This document shows, one piece after another, positions 55,984 through 64,000 of a DNA stretch of 64,000 nucleotides (positions within the stretch are counted from its first letter, which is position 1; each line of letters opens with the position of its first letter). The DNA is taken from positions 2,676,956 through 2,740,955 of the forward strand of contig KB904821.1 of the NCBI GenBank assembly GCA_000380225.1. The letters are read 5' to 3'. The translations under genes were made by a program, and so were the position numbers. The notes beneath the pieces are model-generated. The model saw nothing but the letters and a program-made list of their open reading frames with translations, did not search any database and had not been told where the DNA came from. Source of the DNA: a filamentous cyanobacterium ESFC-1. GTDB lineage: Bacteria; Cyanobacteriota; Cyanobacteriia; Cyanobacteriales; Spirulinaceae.

Positions 55984-56198
55984 TCATCCGACAAAACTTG
56001 CCTCGCTTTATCAGCATTCATATAGTTTTCTTTTTTAAGCTTTTGAAACAGATAAGCTAACTCTGGGTCGCCGCTTCTGACAGCATTTTCACGGTAAAGT
56101 TCGGATGCTCTAGCATTTTCTAAAGAATGCTCGATAAAGCTTGATAAGTTGCGAGATTGGCTTTGAGAATTGAGGACGAATTTTCGTTGTGACACCAT
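55977..56198 (-). CDS. Small hypothetical protein
   Basis: A 73-residue polar, probably helical protein (MVSQRKFVLNSQSQSRNLSS; ENAVRSGDPELAYLFQKL). No known motif, signal or membrane segment. An open, start-less frame follows at its 3' end, so it may be the first half of a frameshifted gene. Moderate support only. Confidence 0.45.
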   Translation of the reverse strand: MVSQRKFVLNSQSQSRNLSSFIEHSLENARASELYRENAVRSGDPELAYLFQKLKKENYMNADKARQVLSDDL

Positions 56199-56346
56199 GG
56201 TTATTGCAGTTTAGTAAAACTGTTCTGAAGAAATATTAATCATATTTTAAGCATTTCAATCTGTTGAGATCGTCTGGCTTCAGACAGAATTACTCAAACC
56301 TCTTTATCCCTAGGATTCATCATGAAGTTAAGGCTACAGTTTACGA

Positions 56347-56994
56347 TTAATGATGGCGCGATCGCCCCCACGCTGGAATAATCTTAAAACATTGGTCTAT
56401 TTTCGCGCACAAGGCTGGAGTTTCAGGGATTTCTTTCGCCATTCCCCAGTTTCCCAAAGCGCTCAGAAATCCTCGTAAATCGGCTTGCACCGACGCGATC
56501 GCGCCCTTAAACTGAGAACGGGACATCTCCAGATAAAACGCCTTTCTAGCGGGTTCTAGTTCTAAGCCTCCATCAGACCAGAATCGCACAGTTTCACCTC
56601 GTAACTCCACCCACGGACTCGGATCGTGTCCCCACCACGGCGCTTGCTCAGTTTTGAGGAAATTCGCCCATTCTCGCCAACTTTCCAAGCCACTACAACA
56701 ACTGGGTTGGATTTCTTTGTCTGTGGAAATGGCGGCAATTCCTCCGGGTAAAATTAACCCTTTCTTTGCTAGGATTAATTGGATAATGACAGATAAATCG
56801 TTATTAAGATAAATTTGATTGTAGTCTGCCAACTGCATAACAAATAAACTTATTTCTGCTTCATTCATCTCTCCCCATAAACGGATAAAAGCAAAAGGCT
56901 TAAAAACAGGAATATTCCAAGCAGTGTAATATCGATTGTCGAGACTGGGCGTTTCAAAAACAGCTTGTAATCTTAAAACTTCATTCATTACCAT
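56347..56994 (-). CDS. Hypothetical protein
   Basis: A 215-residue soluble protein with an immunity- or effector-like look but no assigned family: MNEVLRLQAVFETPSLDNRY, then IQLILAKKGLILPGGIAAI and PWWGHDPSPWVELRGE. Two adjacent Cys (SCCSG) lie at about residue 100. The start may be the Met at 56988 rather than 56994. It stands alone between two spacers. Confidence 0.6.
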   Translation of the reverse strand: MVMNEVLRLQAVFETPSLDNRYYTAWNIPVFKPFAFIRLWGEMNEAEISLFVMQLADYNQIYLNNDLSVIIQLILAKKGLILPGGIAAISTDKEIQPSCCSGLESWREWANFLKTEQAPWWGHDPSPWVELRGETVRFWSDGGLELEPARKAFYLEMSRSQFKGAIASVQADLRGFLSALGNWGMAKEIPETPALCAKIDQCFKIIPAWGRSRHH

Positions 56995-57167
56995 TTACCA
57001 ACTAATCTAAAACAACAGTTGCATTTTTTCTTGAATTTAAAGAAACTGCGAAGAATAACAACTCTCTGTTTTTATTTTCTCAATATAACGCAACAATTAT
57101 CCTCTAGAAAAATATAGCCCGATCGCGGTACAATGCCACAGAAACCAAGGTCAAACCAGTAACTTAT

Positions 57168-58277
57168 ATGGACGTAAAAGCCGCGATCGCGTGGGAAGCC
57201 GGACAACCCCTCAGCCTCGAAACCGTACAACTCGAAGCCCCCAAAGCCGGAGAAGTCCTCGTAGAAATCAAAGCCACAGGAGTCTGCCATACCGACGCTT
57301 ATACCCTGTCTGGGTCTGACCCAGAAGGCTTATTTCCTGCTATTTTAGGCCATGAAGGGGCAGGAATTGTAGTAGAAGTTGGAGACGGCGTAACCAGTTT
57401 AAAACCCGGCGACCATGTAATTCCTTTATACACCCCAGAATGTCGCCAATGTAAGTTTTGTTTGAGTCAAAAAACCAATTTATGCCAAGCCATTCGCGCC
57501 ACCCAGGGCAAAGGTTTAATGCCCGACGGCACAAGCCGCTTTTCTAAAAATGGCAAGCCCATTTATCATTATATGGGAACATCAACCTTCGCCAACTATA
57601 CCGTTTTACCCGAAATTTCCCTGGCGAAAATTCGCGAAGATGCTCCCTTTGAAACCGTTTGTTATATCGGGTGCGGTGTTACTACCGGAATCGGTGCAGT
57701 TATTTTTACCGCCAAAGTCGAAGCCGGAGCAAATGTGGTTGTTTTTGGCTTAGGAGGCATTGGTTTAAATGTCATCCAAGGGGCAAAAATGGTCGGGGCA
57801 GATAAAATTATTGGCGTAGATATTAACCCCGCAAAACAACAAATTGCCGAACAATTTGGCATGACCCATTTTGTCAATCCCCGCGAACTAGACGGCGATT
57901 TAGTCGGTCATATTATCGAACTGACTGACGGCGGTGCAGACTTTAGTTTTGAATGTATTGGTAATGTTAATATAATGCGGCAAGCCCTAGAATGCTGTCA
58001 TAAAGGTTGGGGAGTTTGTACCATTATTGGCGTTGCCGGGGCAGGACAAGAAATTAGTACCCGTCCTTTCCAATTAGTCACCGGACGAGTTTGGCAAGGT
58101 AGCGCTTTTGGCGGGGCAAGAGGGCGCACTGATGTCCCAAAAATTGTTGATTGGTATATGGAAAACAAGATTAATATTGATGACTTGATTACCCATACCA
58201 TGCCCATTGAAAAGATTAATGATGCTTTTGAATTGATGCACAAAGGCGAGTCAATCCGCACCGTTTTAACCTTTTAA
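57168..58277 (+). CDS. frmA: S-(hydroxymethyl)glutathione dehydrogenase (class III ADH)
   Basis: Oxidises S-hydroxymethylglutathione (formaldehyde bound to GSH) to S-formylglutathione with NAD; also acts on S-nitrosoglutathione. The 369-residue zinc enzyme has catalytic-zinc ligands in [13 protein letters not shown] and [12 protein letters not shown], the structural zinc set [15 protein letters not shown], and the Rossmann motif [15 protein letters not shown]. It is followed by the S-formylglutathione hydrolase gene, completing the pathway. Confidence 0.95.
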   Translation: MDVKAAIAWEAGQPLSLETVQLEAPKAGEVLVEIKATGVCHTDAYTLSGSDPEGLFPAILGHEGAGIVVEVGDGVTSLKPGDHVIPLYTPECRQCKFCLSQKTNLCQAIRATQGKGLMPDGTSRFSKNGKPIYHYMGTSTFANYTVLPEISLAKIREDAPFETVCYIGCGVTTGIGAVIFTAKVEAGANVVVFGLGGIGLNVIQGAKMVGADKIIGVDINPAKQQIAEQFGMTHFVNPRELDGDLVGHIIELTDGGADFSFECIGNVNIMRQALECCHKGWGVCTIIGVAGAGQEISTRPFQLVTGRVWQGSAFGGARGRTDVPKIVDWYMENKINIDDLITHTMPIEKINDAFELMHKGESIRTVLTF

Positions 58278-58288
58278 TTTACTTCGTA

Positions 58289-58305
58289 GGGGCGGGGTTT
58301 CCCCG
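58289..58305. repeat. GC-rich palindrome like that before nifV
   Basis: GGGGCGGGGTTTCCCCG follows the frmA stop by a few bases and matches the reverse of the hairpin at 14418-14436. A dispersed cyanobacterial repeat that could reduce read-through into the next gene. Confidence 0.6.
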
Positions 58306-58360
58306 TCCAGAGTGGGAGTAGTGGGAAGAAACCATCAATTACCAATTGAAGGATTTTGAC

Positions 58361-58446
58361 AACAACCAATAACCAATAACCAACAACCAACAACCAATAA
58401 CCAACAACCAACAACCAACAACCAACAACCAACAACCAACAACCAA
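58361..58446. repeat. ACCAACA heptamer array
   Basis: About twelve ACCAACA/ACCAATA heptamers fill the frmA-fghA spacer and run up to the ATG of the hydrolase gene, leaving no space for a normal ribosome binding site. Confidence 0.9.
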
Positions 58447-59294
58447 TGAATACCCTAAACTTAGAATCAGAAAATCGCTGCTTTGGCGGTACAGTTGCGA
58501 CTTATAGCCATTATGCCCAAACCTGTCAAAGTACCATGCGCTTTGCCGTATTTATTCCTCCCCAAGCGCAATCAAAACCCGTCCCCGTTTTATATTACTT
58601 ATCCGGGTTAACCTGTACCGAAGCCAACTTTACCACCAAAGCCGGAGCGCAACGCTACGCCGCCGAAACAGGTATTATGTTAGTCGCCCCCGATACCAGC
58701 CCGCGCCACACGGGAATTGCCGGAGAAGACCAAGACTGGGACTTGGGGACTGGGGCAGGGTTTTATGTGGATGCGACCCAAGACCCCTGGCAAAAACATT
58801 ACAAAATGTATAGTTATATCGTCGAAGAATTGCCCGATCTGATTGCTGCTCATTTTCCCATAGAGCGCGATCGCCTTGGCATCTTTGGTCACTCTATGGG
58901 CGGTCACGGCGCATTAATCTGCGCTCTCAAGAATCCCTCAAAATATCGCTCAGTCTCCGCCTTTGCCCCCATCGCCGCCCCTTCTGGCTGTCCTTGGGGC
59001 GAAAAAGCATTTTCGGCGTACCTGGGCGAAAATCGCGAAATTTGGCGAGAATACGATGCCAGCGAAATCATCAAAACCAATCCTTGGCAACGTCCCATCC
59101 TCATCGACCAAGGAGACGCAGATTCTTTTCTCGCACAAAACCAACTCCTCCCCGATGTATTTGCCCAAGCCTGCGAAACCGTCAACCAACCCCTCACCCT
59201 CCGCTATCAAAAAGGCTACGACCACAGCTACTTTTTTATCGCCAGCTTCATCGGCGACCATATCCGCTATCATGCCCAAGCCTTGCAAGAATGA
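58446..59294 (+). CDS. fghA: S-formylglutathione hydrolase
   Basis: Hydrolyses S-formylglutathione to formate and glutathione, second step of formaldehyde detoxification. The 282-residue esterase-D-type protein has LYYLSGLTCTEANFTTKAGA, the nucleophile elbow IFGHSMGGHGAL, the Asp in LIDQGDADSFL and the His in GYDHSYFFIASF. It starts directly after a heptamer array. Together with frmA it forms a two-gene pathway. Confidence 0.95.
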   Translation: MNTLNLESENRCFGGTVATYSHYAQTCQSTMRFAVFIPPQAQSKPVPVLYYLSGLTCTEANFTTKAGAQRYAAETGIMLVAPDTSPRHTGIAGEDQDWDLGTGAGFYVDATQDPWQKHYKMYSYIVEELPDLIAAHFPIERDRLGIFGHSMGGHGALICALKNPSKYRSVSAFAPIAAPSGCPWGEKAFSAYLGENREIWREYDASEIIKTNPWQRPILIDQGDADSFLAQNQLLPDVFAQACETVNQPLTLRYQKGYDHSYFFIASFIGDHIRYHAQALQE

Positions 59295-59369
59295 TGAAAC
59301 AGGACTAAACCTGCTCACCATAATATATATAAAATGCTATTAACCTTCTAAATCCTTTGGGTCGAATCC

Positions 59370-60455
59370 ATGAACTCCGAAAGCGAGATTATCATCTTAG
59401 GCGGCGGCATTATCGGTTTATCCCTCGCCGTAGAATTGAAACTACGCGGTGCAGATGTCACCGTCCTCAGTCGTAACTTTCAAGAAGCTGCCACTCGCGT
59501 AGCGGCGGGGATGATTGCCCCCCAAGCCGAGCGCATTCCCCCCAGTCCCATGCTTGATTTATGTCTGCGGAGTCGGGATTTATACCCAGAGTGGACGCGC
59601 AAACTCGAAAGCATCACAGGCCGCGAAACCGGATATTGGCAATGTGGCATTCTCGCCCCCGCTTACGAAGCCAACGGCCTGGATACGGCTCCCTGTACCA
59701 GCAATTTACCCGCTCGTTGGCTCGATTACCAAGCCATTCGCGAGTTGCAGCCCGGCTTAGGAGCAGATGTCGTGGGGGGTTGGTGGTATCCTTACGATGC
59801 TCAAGTGGATAACCGTCGCTGTTTGGCAAAAACCTCGATCATGGCGGCGCAGGAATTAGGTGTAAACCTACTTGAAGGCGTAGAAGTTACCGAAATTCTG
59901 CAAGAAAAAGCGCAAATAACCGGGTTACAAACCAATCAAGGCATTATTCGCGGCTCCCACTATATTCTGGCAACCGGGGCTTGGTCGGGTCAACTGCTTT
60001 CCCTGCCCGTCTCTCCCAAAAAAGGGCAAATGCTCTCGGTGAAAGTTCCAGATTCCTACCAGGAGTTACCGCTACGGCAGGTGTTATACGGGGTTGATAC
60101 CTACATTGTGCCGCGACGGGACGGTTTAATTATCATCGGCGCAACGTCGGAAAATGTCGGCTTCACCCCAGAAATTACCCCCGCAGGCATACAGCAACTT
60201 TTAGCCAATGCCATACGCTTGTTACCGATGTTAAAAGATTTCCCGATTGAGGAGTTTTGGTGGGGATACCGTCCCGCGACTCCCGATGAGTTGCCGATTT
60301 TGGGGACGAGTCCTTTGGAAAATTTAACCCTCGCTACTGGGCATTATCGTAATGGGATTTTACTCGCTCCAATTACGGCAAAGTTAATTGCCGATTTGGT
60401 TTTAGCCCAAGAAGCTGACCCCTTGTTGGCTTATTTCCATTGGGAGCGATTCTAA
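59370..60455 (+). CDS. thiO: ThiO, glycine oxidase
   Basis: FAD enzyme that oxidises glycine to the imine used in thiazole synthesis for thiamine. The 361-residue protein shows the dinucleotide motif IIILGGGIIGLSLAVELK, the conserved ATRVAAGMIAPQAE, GAWSGQL in the middle and the C-terminal TGHYRNGILLAPITA FAD-binding signature. No other thiamine genes are adjacent. In cyanobacteria ThiO may be fused to ThiG; here it is separate. Confidence 0.9.
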   Translation: MNSESEIIILGGGIIGLSLAVELKLRGADVTVLSRNFQEAATRVAAGMIAPQAERIPPSPMLDLCLRSRDLYPEWTRKLESITGRETGYWQCGILAPAYEANGLDTAPCTSNLPARWLDYQAIRELQPGLGADVVGGWWYPYDAQVDNRRCLAKTSIMAAQELGVNLLEGVEVTEILQEKAQITGLQTNQGIIRGSHYILATGAWSGQLLSLPVSPKKGQMLSVKVPDSYQELPLRQVLYGVDTYIVPRRDGLIIIGATSENVGFTPEITPAGIQQLLANAIRLLPMLKDFPIEEFWWGYRPATPDELPILGTSPLENLTLATGHYRNGILLAPITAKLIADLVLAQEADPLLAYFHWERF

Positions 60456-60889
60456 GCTTAAATCTGTAGTGGGTCTGTTTTTCACAGAAGAAGGCATCGC
60501 ATGAGTGGCGCGACACAGCTAAAATGAGGCTAAGCGCGTAGGGTGGGTTAGGCGGCTAAAACTCATGCTATGACTGCAATCTAGCTATCCGCCGTAACCC
60601 ACCGTTTAAGATGTGTCACGACATTAGGCTTTTTCCAAACGATATCGCTTCGCAGCATCCAACCTCGATCTTTTAGAGCAAAAGCAACTTGCCAAGGAAC
60701 ACCTAAAAGTTTTTTTCTCTACCAATCTCGCGATCGCGCCATTGACCCTACCGACGCAACGAGGAAAACCCTAAATGCTTGCAGTCAGACGGAAATGATA
60801 CCATATCATTGGCGATTATCTGCCGATCGCGACATTGGGCGCTTATGTATCGCGGTCTCGATCGAGGTTTATAAAAATTAAGAATCACT
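60456..60889. other. Spacer before secA
   Basis: 434 bp without a gene. It contains MITE-like copy 3 (60511-60620), then about 270 bp of unique sequence with GCGATCGC-type octamers that must hold the secA promoter. No further elements recognised. Confidence 0.6.
60511..60620 (-). mobile_element. MITE-like element, copy 3
   Basis: Reverse orientation relative to copies 1 and 2: it starts CGACACAGCTAAAATGAGGC and ends GTTTAAGATGTGTCACG, with GGGTGGGTTAGGCGGC and CCGCCGTAACCCACC inside. Ends and length match copy 1, so it is complete. It lies upstream of secA. Confidence 0.8.
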
Positions 60890-63700
60890 ATGTTCAAACA
60901 ACTATTTGGCGATCCTAACGCACGCAAGCTGAAGCAATTTCAACCCCTAGTCGCGGAGACTCAACTCCTCGAAGAAGAAATCCAGCCGTTGACCGATGAC
61001 CAATTACGGGGAAAAACCGCAGAATTTAAAGCAAAACTGGAAAAAGCGACAAACGACAGCGAAGAAGCCGAAATTTTAGATGAAATATTGCCCGAAGCCT
61101 ATGCAGTCGTCCGGGAAGCGGGTAGACGGGTTTTAGGAATGCGGCACTTTGACGTACAAATGATTGGGGGGATGGTTCTTCACGAAGGACAAATCGCCGA
61201 AATGAAAACCGGGGAAGGGAAAACCCTGGTTTCGACCCTACCCGCTTATCTCAACGCTTTGTCGGGGAAAGGGGTTCACATCGTCACCGTTAACGATTAC
61301 CTAGCCCGTCGGGACGCAGAATGGATGGGACAAGTCCATCGCTTCTTGGGCTTAGAAGTCGGCTTGATTCAATCGGGGATGAGTCCAGCCGAACGGAAAA
61401 AGAATTATGCTTGCGATATCACCTACGCCACCAACAGCGAGTTAGGCTTTGATTATCTGCGGGATAATATGGCTACTGCGATCGCCGATGTGGTGCAACG
61501 TCCCTTCAACTACTGTATTATCGACGAAGTAGACTCGGTACTAATCGACGAAGCCCGGACTCCCCTCATTATTTCCGGTCAAGTCCAGTCTGCCACCGAG
61601 AAATACGTCAAAGCCGCCCAAATCGCCCGTCAACTCGTCCCCCAAAACGAAGAAGGAGACGAAGGCCATTACGAAGTAGACGAAAAAGCCCGTAACGTCC
61701 TGATGACCGACGAAGGCTTTGCTATGGCTGAGGAGTTGTTAGGAGTCAAAGACTTATACGACCCCAACGACCCTTGGGCCCACTATGTATTTAACGCCAT
61801 CAAAGCCAAAGAACTGTTTACCAAGGACGTAAACTACATCGTCCGTAACGGTGAAGTAGTCATCGTTGATGAATTTACCGGACGAGTTTTAGCCGGACGA
61901 CGCTGGAGTGATGGACTCCACCAAGCCATCGAAGCCAAAGAAGGGGTCGAGATTCAAAACGAAACTCAAACCCTCGCGACCATTACCTATCAAAACTTCT
62001 TCTTGCTGTATCCCAAGTTAGCCGGGATGACAGGAACAGCTAAAACCGAAGAATCCGAATTTGAAAAGATTTATGACCTCTCGGTAACCATTATCCCGAC
62101 GAATTTGCCCTCTCAACGGCGGGATTTGTCGGATATGGTGTATCGTACCGAAAACGGTAAATGGGTGGCTGTAGCCGAAGAATGCGCCGAAATGCACGAA
62201 CTGGGCCGCCCGATTCTGGTAGGAACAACCAGCGTTGAAAAGTCAGAAGTCCTCTCGGCTTTGCTGCAACAAAAGGGCATCCCCCACAACCTCCTCAACG
62301 CCCGTCCTGAAAACGTTGAACGAGAATCAGAAATTGTCGCCCAAGCCGGACGCAAAGGGGCTTTGACCATTGCGACCAACATGGCAGGCCGCGGAACGGA
62401 TATCATTTTGGGGGGGAATGCTGACTACATGGCCCGTCTGAAAGTACGGGAATATTTAATGCCGAAAGTTGTCACCCCCGAAGACTCAGAAGTTAAGGTA
62501 GGGGCAGGGGCCGGTCGCAGTAAAAGCCCTGCTGGTCAAGGATTTGGCGATGGTAGCCCCAAGAAAAAGAAAACCTGGAAACCCTCTCAAGAGATTTTCC
62601 CGACCCAGATTTCTGCCGATGCGGAAGGACAGTTGAAAAAGGCGGTTGATGTAGCGGTGAATCAGTACGGTTTCCAAAGTTTACCCGAACTCGAAGCCGA
62701 AGAAAAACTGGCCATTGCTTCGGAAAATGCCCCCGTCACCGACCCGGCGATTCAAAGCTTGCGGGATGCTTATCAACTCATTATCAAAGAATACGAAGCC
62801 TTTACCGACAAAGAACACGCAGAAGTGATCCAAATCGGCGGTTTGCACGTTATTGGTACAGAACGCCACGAATCGCGCCGGATTGACAACCAACTGCGAG
62901 GCCGGGCTGGTCGTCAAGGGGACCCCGGTTCGACCAAATTCTTCCTTAGTTTAGAAGATAACTTACTGCGGATTTTCGGGGGCGATCGCGTCTCTGGTTT
63001 AATGCAGACTTTCCGGGTTGAAGAAGATATGCCCATTGAGTCTAAAATTTTAACGCGATCGCTCGAAGGCGCACAAAAGAAAGTCGAAACCTATTACTAC
63101 GACATCCGCAAACAAGTCTTTGAATACGACGAGGTAATGAACAACCAACGTCGCGCCATTTACGCCGAACGTCGTCGCGTCCTCGAAGGCTTAGACCTCA
63201 AAGAACAAGTCATCGGGTACGCCGAACAAACCATGGATGATATTGTCTCGGCCTACATCAACCCCGAACTTCCCCCGGAAGAATGGGAACTCGAAAAAAT
63301 GATTGCCAAAATCAAGGAATTTATTTACCTCCTCGAAGACTTACAACCCAGTCATTTAGAGGACATGACGGTAAACGAAATCCGCACTTTCCTCCATGAA
63401 GAAGTCCGCAAAGCCTACGACCTCAAAGAAAACCAAATCGAGAAAATCCAACCGGGTTTAATGCGACAAGCCGAACGCTTCTTCATTTTGCAGCAAATTG
63501 ACACCCTTTGGCGCGAACACCTCCAAGCCATGGACGCTTTACGGGAATCCATTGGCTTACGGGGCTACGGTCAAAAAGACCCCCTGATCGAATACAAACA
63601 GGAAGGTTACGAGATGTTCCTCGAAACCATGACCGATATTCGTCGGAATGTGGTTTACTCCCTGTTCCAATTCCAACCCAACGTCCCCCAAACCGTTTAG
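60890..63700 (+). CDS. secA: SecA, preprotein translocase ATPase
   Basis: Motor ATPase that drives preproteins through SecYEG, at the plasma and thylakoid membranes in cyanobacteria. At 936 residues it is complete. Features are [20 protein letters not shown] (Walker A), [18 protein letters not shown] (DEAD-like Walker B), [20 protein letters not shown], and [20 protein letters not shown]. An insertion around residues 535-570 is rich in Gly/Lys/Ser. The C-terminal zinc-binding Cys motif is absent, common in cyanobacterial SecA. Confidence 0.97.
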   Translation: MFKQLFGDPNARKLKQFQPLVAETQLLEEEIQPLTDDQLRGKTAEFKAKLEKATNDSEEAEILDEILPEAYAVVREAGRRVLGMRHFDVQMIGGMVLHEGQIAEMKTGEGKTLVSTLPAYLNALSGKGVHIVTVNDYLARRDAEWMGQVHRFLGLEVGLIQSGMSPAERKKNYACDITYATNSELGFDYLRDNMATAIADVVQRPFNYCIIDEVDSVLIDEARTPLIISGQVQSATEKYVKAAQIARQLVPQNEEGDEGHYEVDEKARNVLMTDEGFAMAEELLGVKDLYDPNDPWAHYVFNAIKAKELFTKDVNYIVRNGEVVIVDEFTGRVLAGRRWSDGLHQAIEAKEGVEIQNETQTLATITYQNFFLLYPKLAGMTGTAKTEESEFEKIYDLSVTIIPTNLPSQRRDLSDMVYRTENGKWVAVAEECAEMHELGRPILVGTTSVEKSEVLSALLQQKGIPHNLLNARPENVERESEIVAQAGRKGALTIATNMAGRGTDIILGGNADYMARLKVREYLMPKVVTPEDSEVKVGAGAGRSKSPAGQGFGDGSPKKKKTWKPSQEIFPTQISADAEGQLKKAVDVAVNQYGFQSLPELEAEEKLAIASENAPVTDPAIQSLRDAYQLIIKEYEAFTDKEHAEVIQIGGLHVIGTERHESRRIDNQLRGRAGRQGDPGSTKFFLSLEDNLLRIFGGDRVSGLMQTFRVEEDMPIESKILTRSLEGAQKKVETYYYDIRKQVFEYDEVMNNQRRAIYAERRRVLEGLDLKEQVIGYAEQTMDDIVSAYINPELPPEEWELEKMIAKIKEFIYLLEDLQPSHLEDMTVNEIRTFLHEEVRKAYDLKENQIEKIQPGLMRQAERFFILQQIDTLWREHLQAMDALRESIGLRGYGQKDPLIEYKQEGYEMFLETMTDIRRNVVYSLFQFQPNVPQTV

Positions 63701-63715
63701 TTTGAGGTTTAGATT

Positions 63716-63749
63716 AGAACCCCGGTTTCTCACAAGTTACCGGGGTTCT
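63716..63749 (+). terminator. Hairpin after secA (CCCCGGTTTCT family, copy 3)
   Basis: AGAACCCCGGT (63716-63726) and ACCGGGGTTCT (63739-63749) form a perfect 11-bp stem with a 12-nt loop, 16 bp after the secA stop. It is likely to end or stabilise the secA transcript; there is no strong T-run. The arms are the same as in copies at 27777 and 53882. Confidence 0.65.
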
Positions 63750-63919
63750 GCAATTTATAATTAAAATCAAGCAAATTGGTCTTGGTTAATCGCAATGACT
63801 CAAACTCCAACTCAACCCCTCTAATACAAAGTGAATTGTGCGAAGCGGTCAATCAAGCAGCGCGATCGCAAAAGATTGCTAGAGCATTTACCAAAAATTC
63901 TGGGTCTAAGGTTCCCCGT

Positions 63920-63971
63920 CCTGTCTTGCCGAGCTACAAGGTGCGCCTGTCTTGTCGAGCTACAAGGTGCG
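63920..63971. repeat. 26-bp direct tandem repeat at window end
   Basis: Two adjacent units of CCTGTCTTG(C/T)CGAGCTACAA followed by GGTGCG (63920-63945 and 63946-63971) with one mismatch. No gene is recognised in the last 300 bp; a short ORF at 63797 (MTQTPTQPL and stop) may be a relic. Confidence 0.8.
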
Positions 63972-64000
63972 CCTTTCGGCGGCGCGGGGTCTCGACGCTT

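Noticed and set aside
63797..63826. Short ORF MTQTPTQPL considered as start of a Uma2 gene
   Set aside because: Stops after nine codons and the following sequence gives no recognisable Uma2 motifs.

Overview
The window is a chromosomal segment of a nitrogen-fixing cyanobacterium. The evidence is the cyanobacterial-type nif cluster (nifB-fdxN-nifS-nifU-nifHDK, a Mo-dependent nitrogenase C-terminal protein, an Asr1405/Asl0597-type small protein and fdxB), the very frequent GCGATCGC (HIP1-like) octamers, runs of degenerate 7-bp repeats, PEP-CTERM-like and AAA-WD40 proteins, and Uma2 family genes. nifD and fdxN are uninterrupted. The organism cannot be named from this window; a non-heterocystous filamentous form is a guess.

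Region 1 (1-12369, minus strand) is the main nif operon. In transcription order it is nifB, fdxN, nifS, nifU, nifH, nifD, nifK, nifZ, the Mo-nitrogenase C-terminal protein, nifE and nifN, which runs off the left edge. A stand-alone four-helix-bundle (S23/IVP) gene sits in opposite orientation between nifS and nifU. Region 2 (12370-13414) is a long divergent control region with an NtcA-type palindrome and an imperfect inverted-repeat pair. Region 3 (13415-19193, plus strand) holds nifP/cysE, the Asr1405-type gene, nifV, nifT, fdxB and a run of small redox genes: a [2Fe-2S] thioredoxin-like protein, a tautomerase, a cupin and a NifO/ArsC-like protein. Together these supply homocitrate (nifV), sulfur (nifP, nifS), Fe-S scaffolding (nifU), FeMo-co precursor (nifB, nifEN) and electron carriers for NifHDK.

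Region 4 (19194-38312) is mixed housekeeping and accessory DNA: a cysteine-cluster protein, TPR and J-domain proteins, ClpS, a large AAA-WD40 protein, a lipoprotein, a 1401-residue SNF2 helicase, an AEC transporter, a GDSL esterase, an alpha/beta hydrolase, an ABC-2 permease and adenylate kinase. Region 5 (38490-47526) has dcd next to an intein-containing thyX, which form a thymidylate route. It also has a flavoprotein that has lost the usual disulfide-reductase motifs, and a two-gene P-loop ATPase plus STAND/WD40 module whose WD40 part is out of frame.

Region 6 (47527-48820) is decayed: a parD-type antitoxin gene split by a degenerate tnpB element, followed by a Uma2 gene. Region 7 (49107-53685) is an NAD biosynthesis operon (pncB, nadD, nrtR, nadE). 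Region 8 (53982-63700) has an isolated ureC, glutathione-dependent formaldehyde detoxification genes (class III ADH and S-formylglutathione hydrolase), thiO and secA.

Repeats are a main theme. There are 7-bp tandem arrays at many gene borders that often supply the last codons of genes, a MITE-like element of about 110 bp in three copies, a palindromic AGAACCCCGGTTTCT family, a dispersed 40-bp hairpin repeat, and tandem duplications with periods of 26, 75, 122 and 123 bp. I saw no rRNA, convincing tRNA or CRISPR array. I found no clearly new multi-gene system; the best leads are the ATPase/STAND pair, the broken antitoxin locus and the MITE family.
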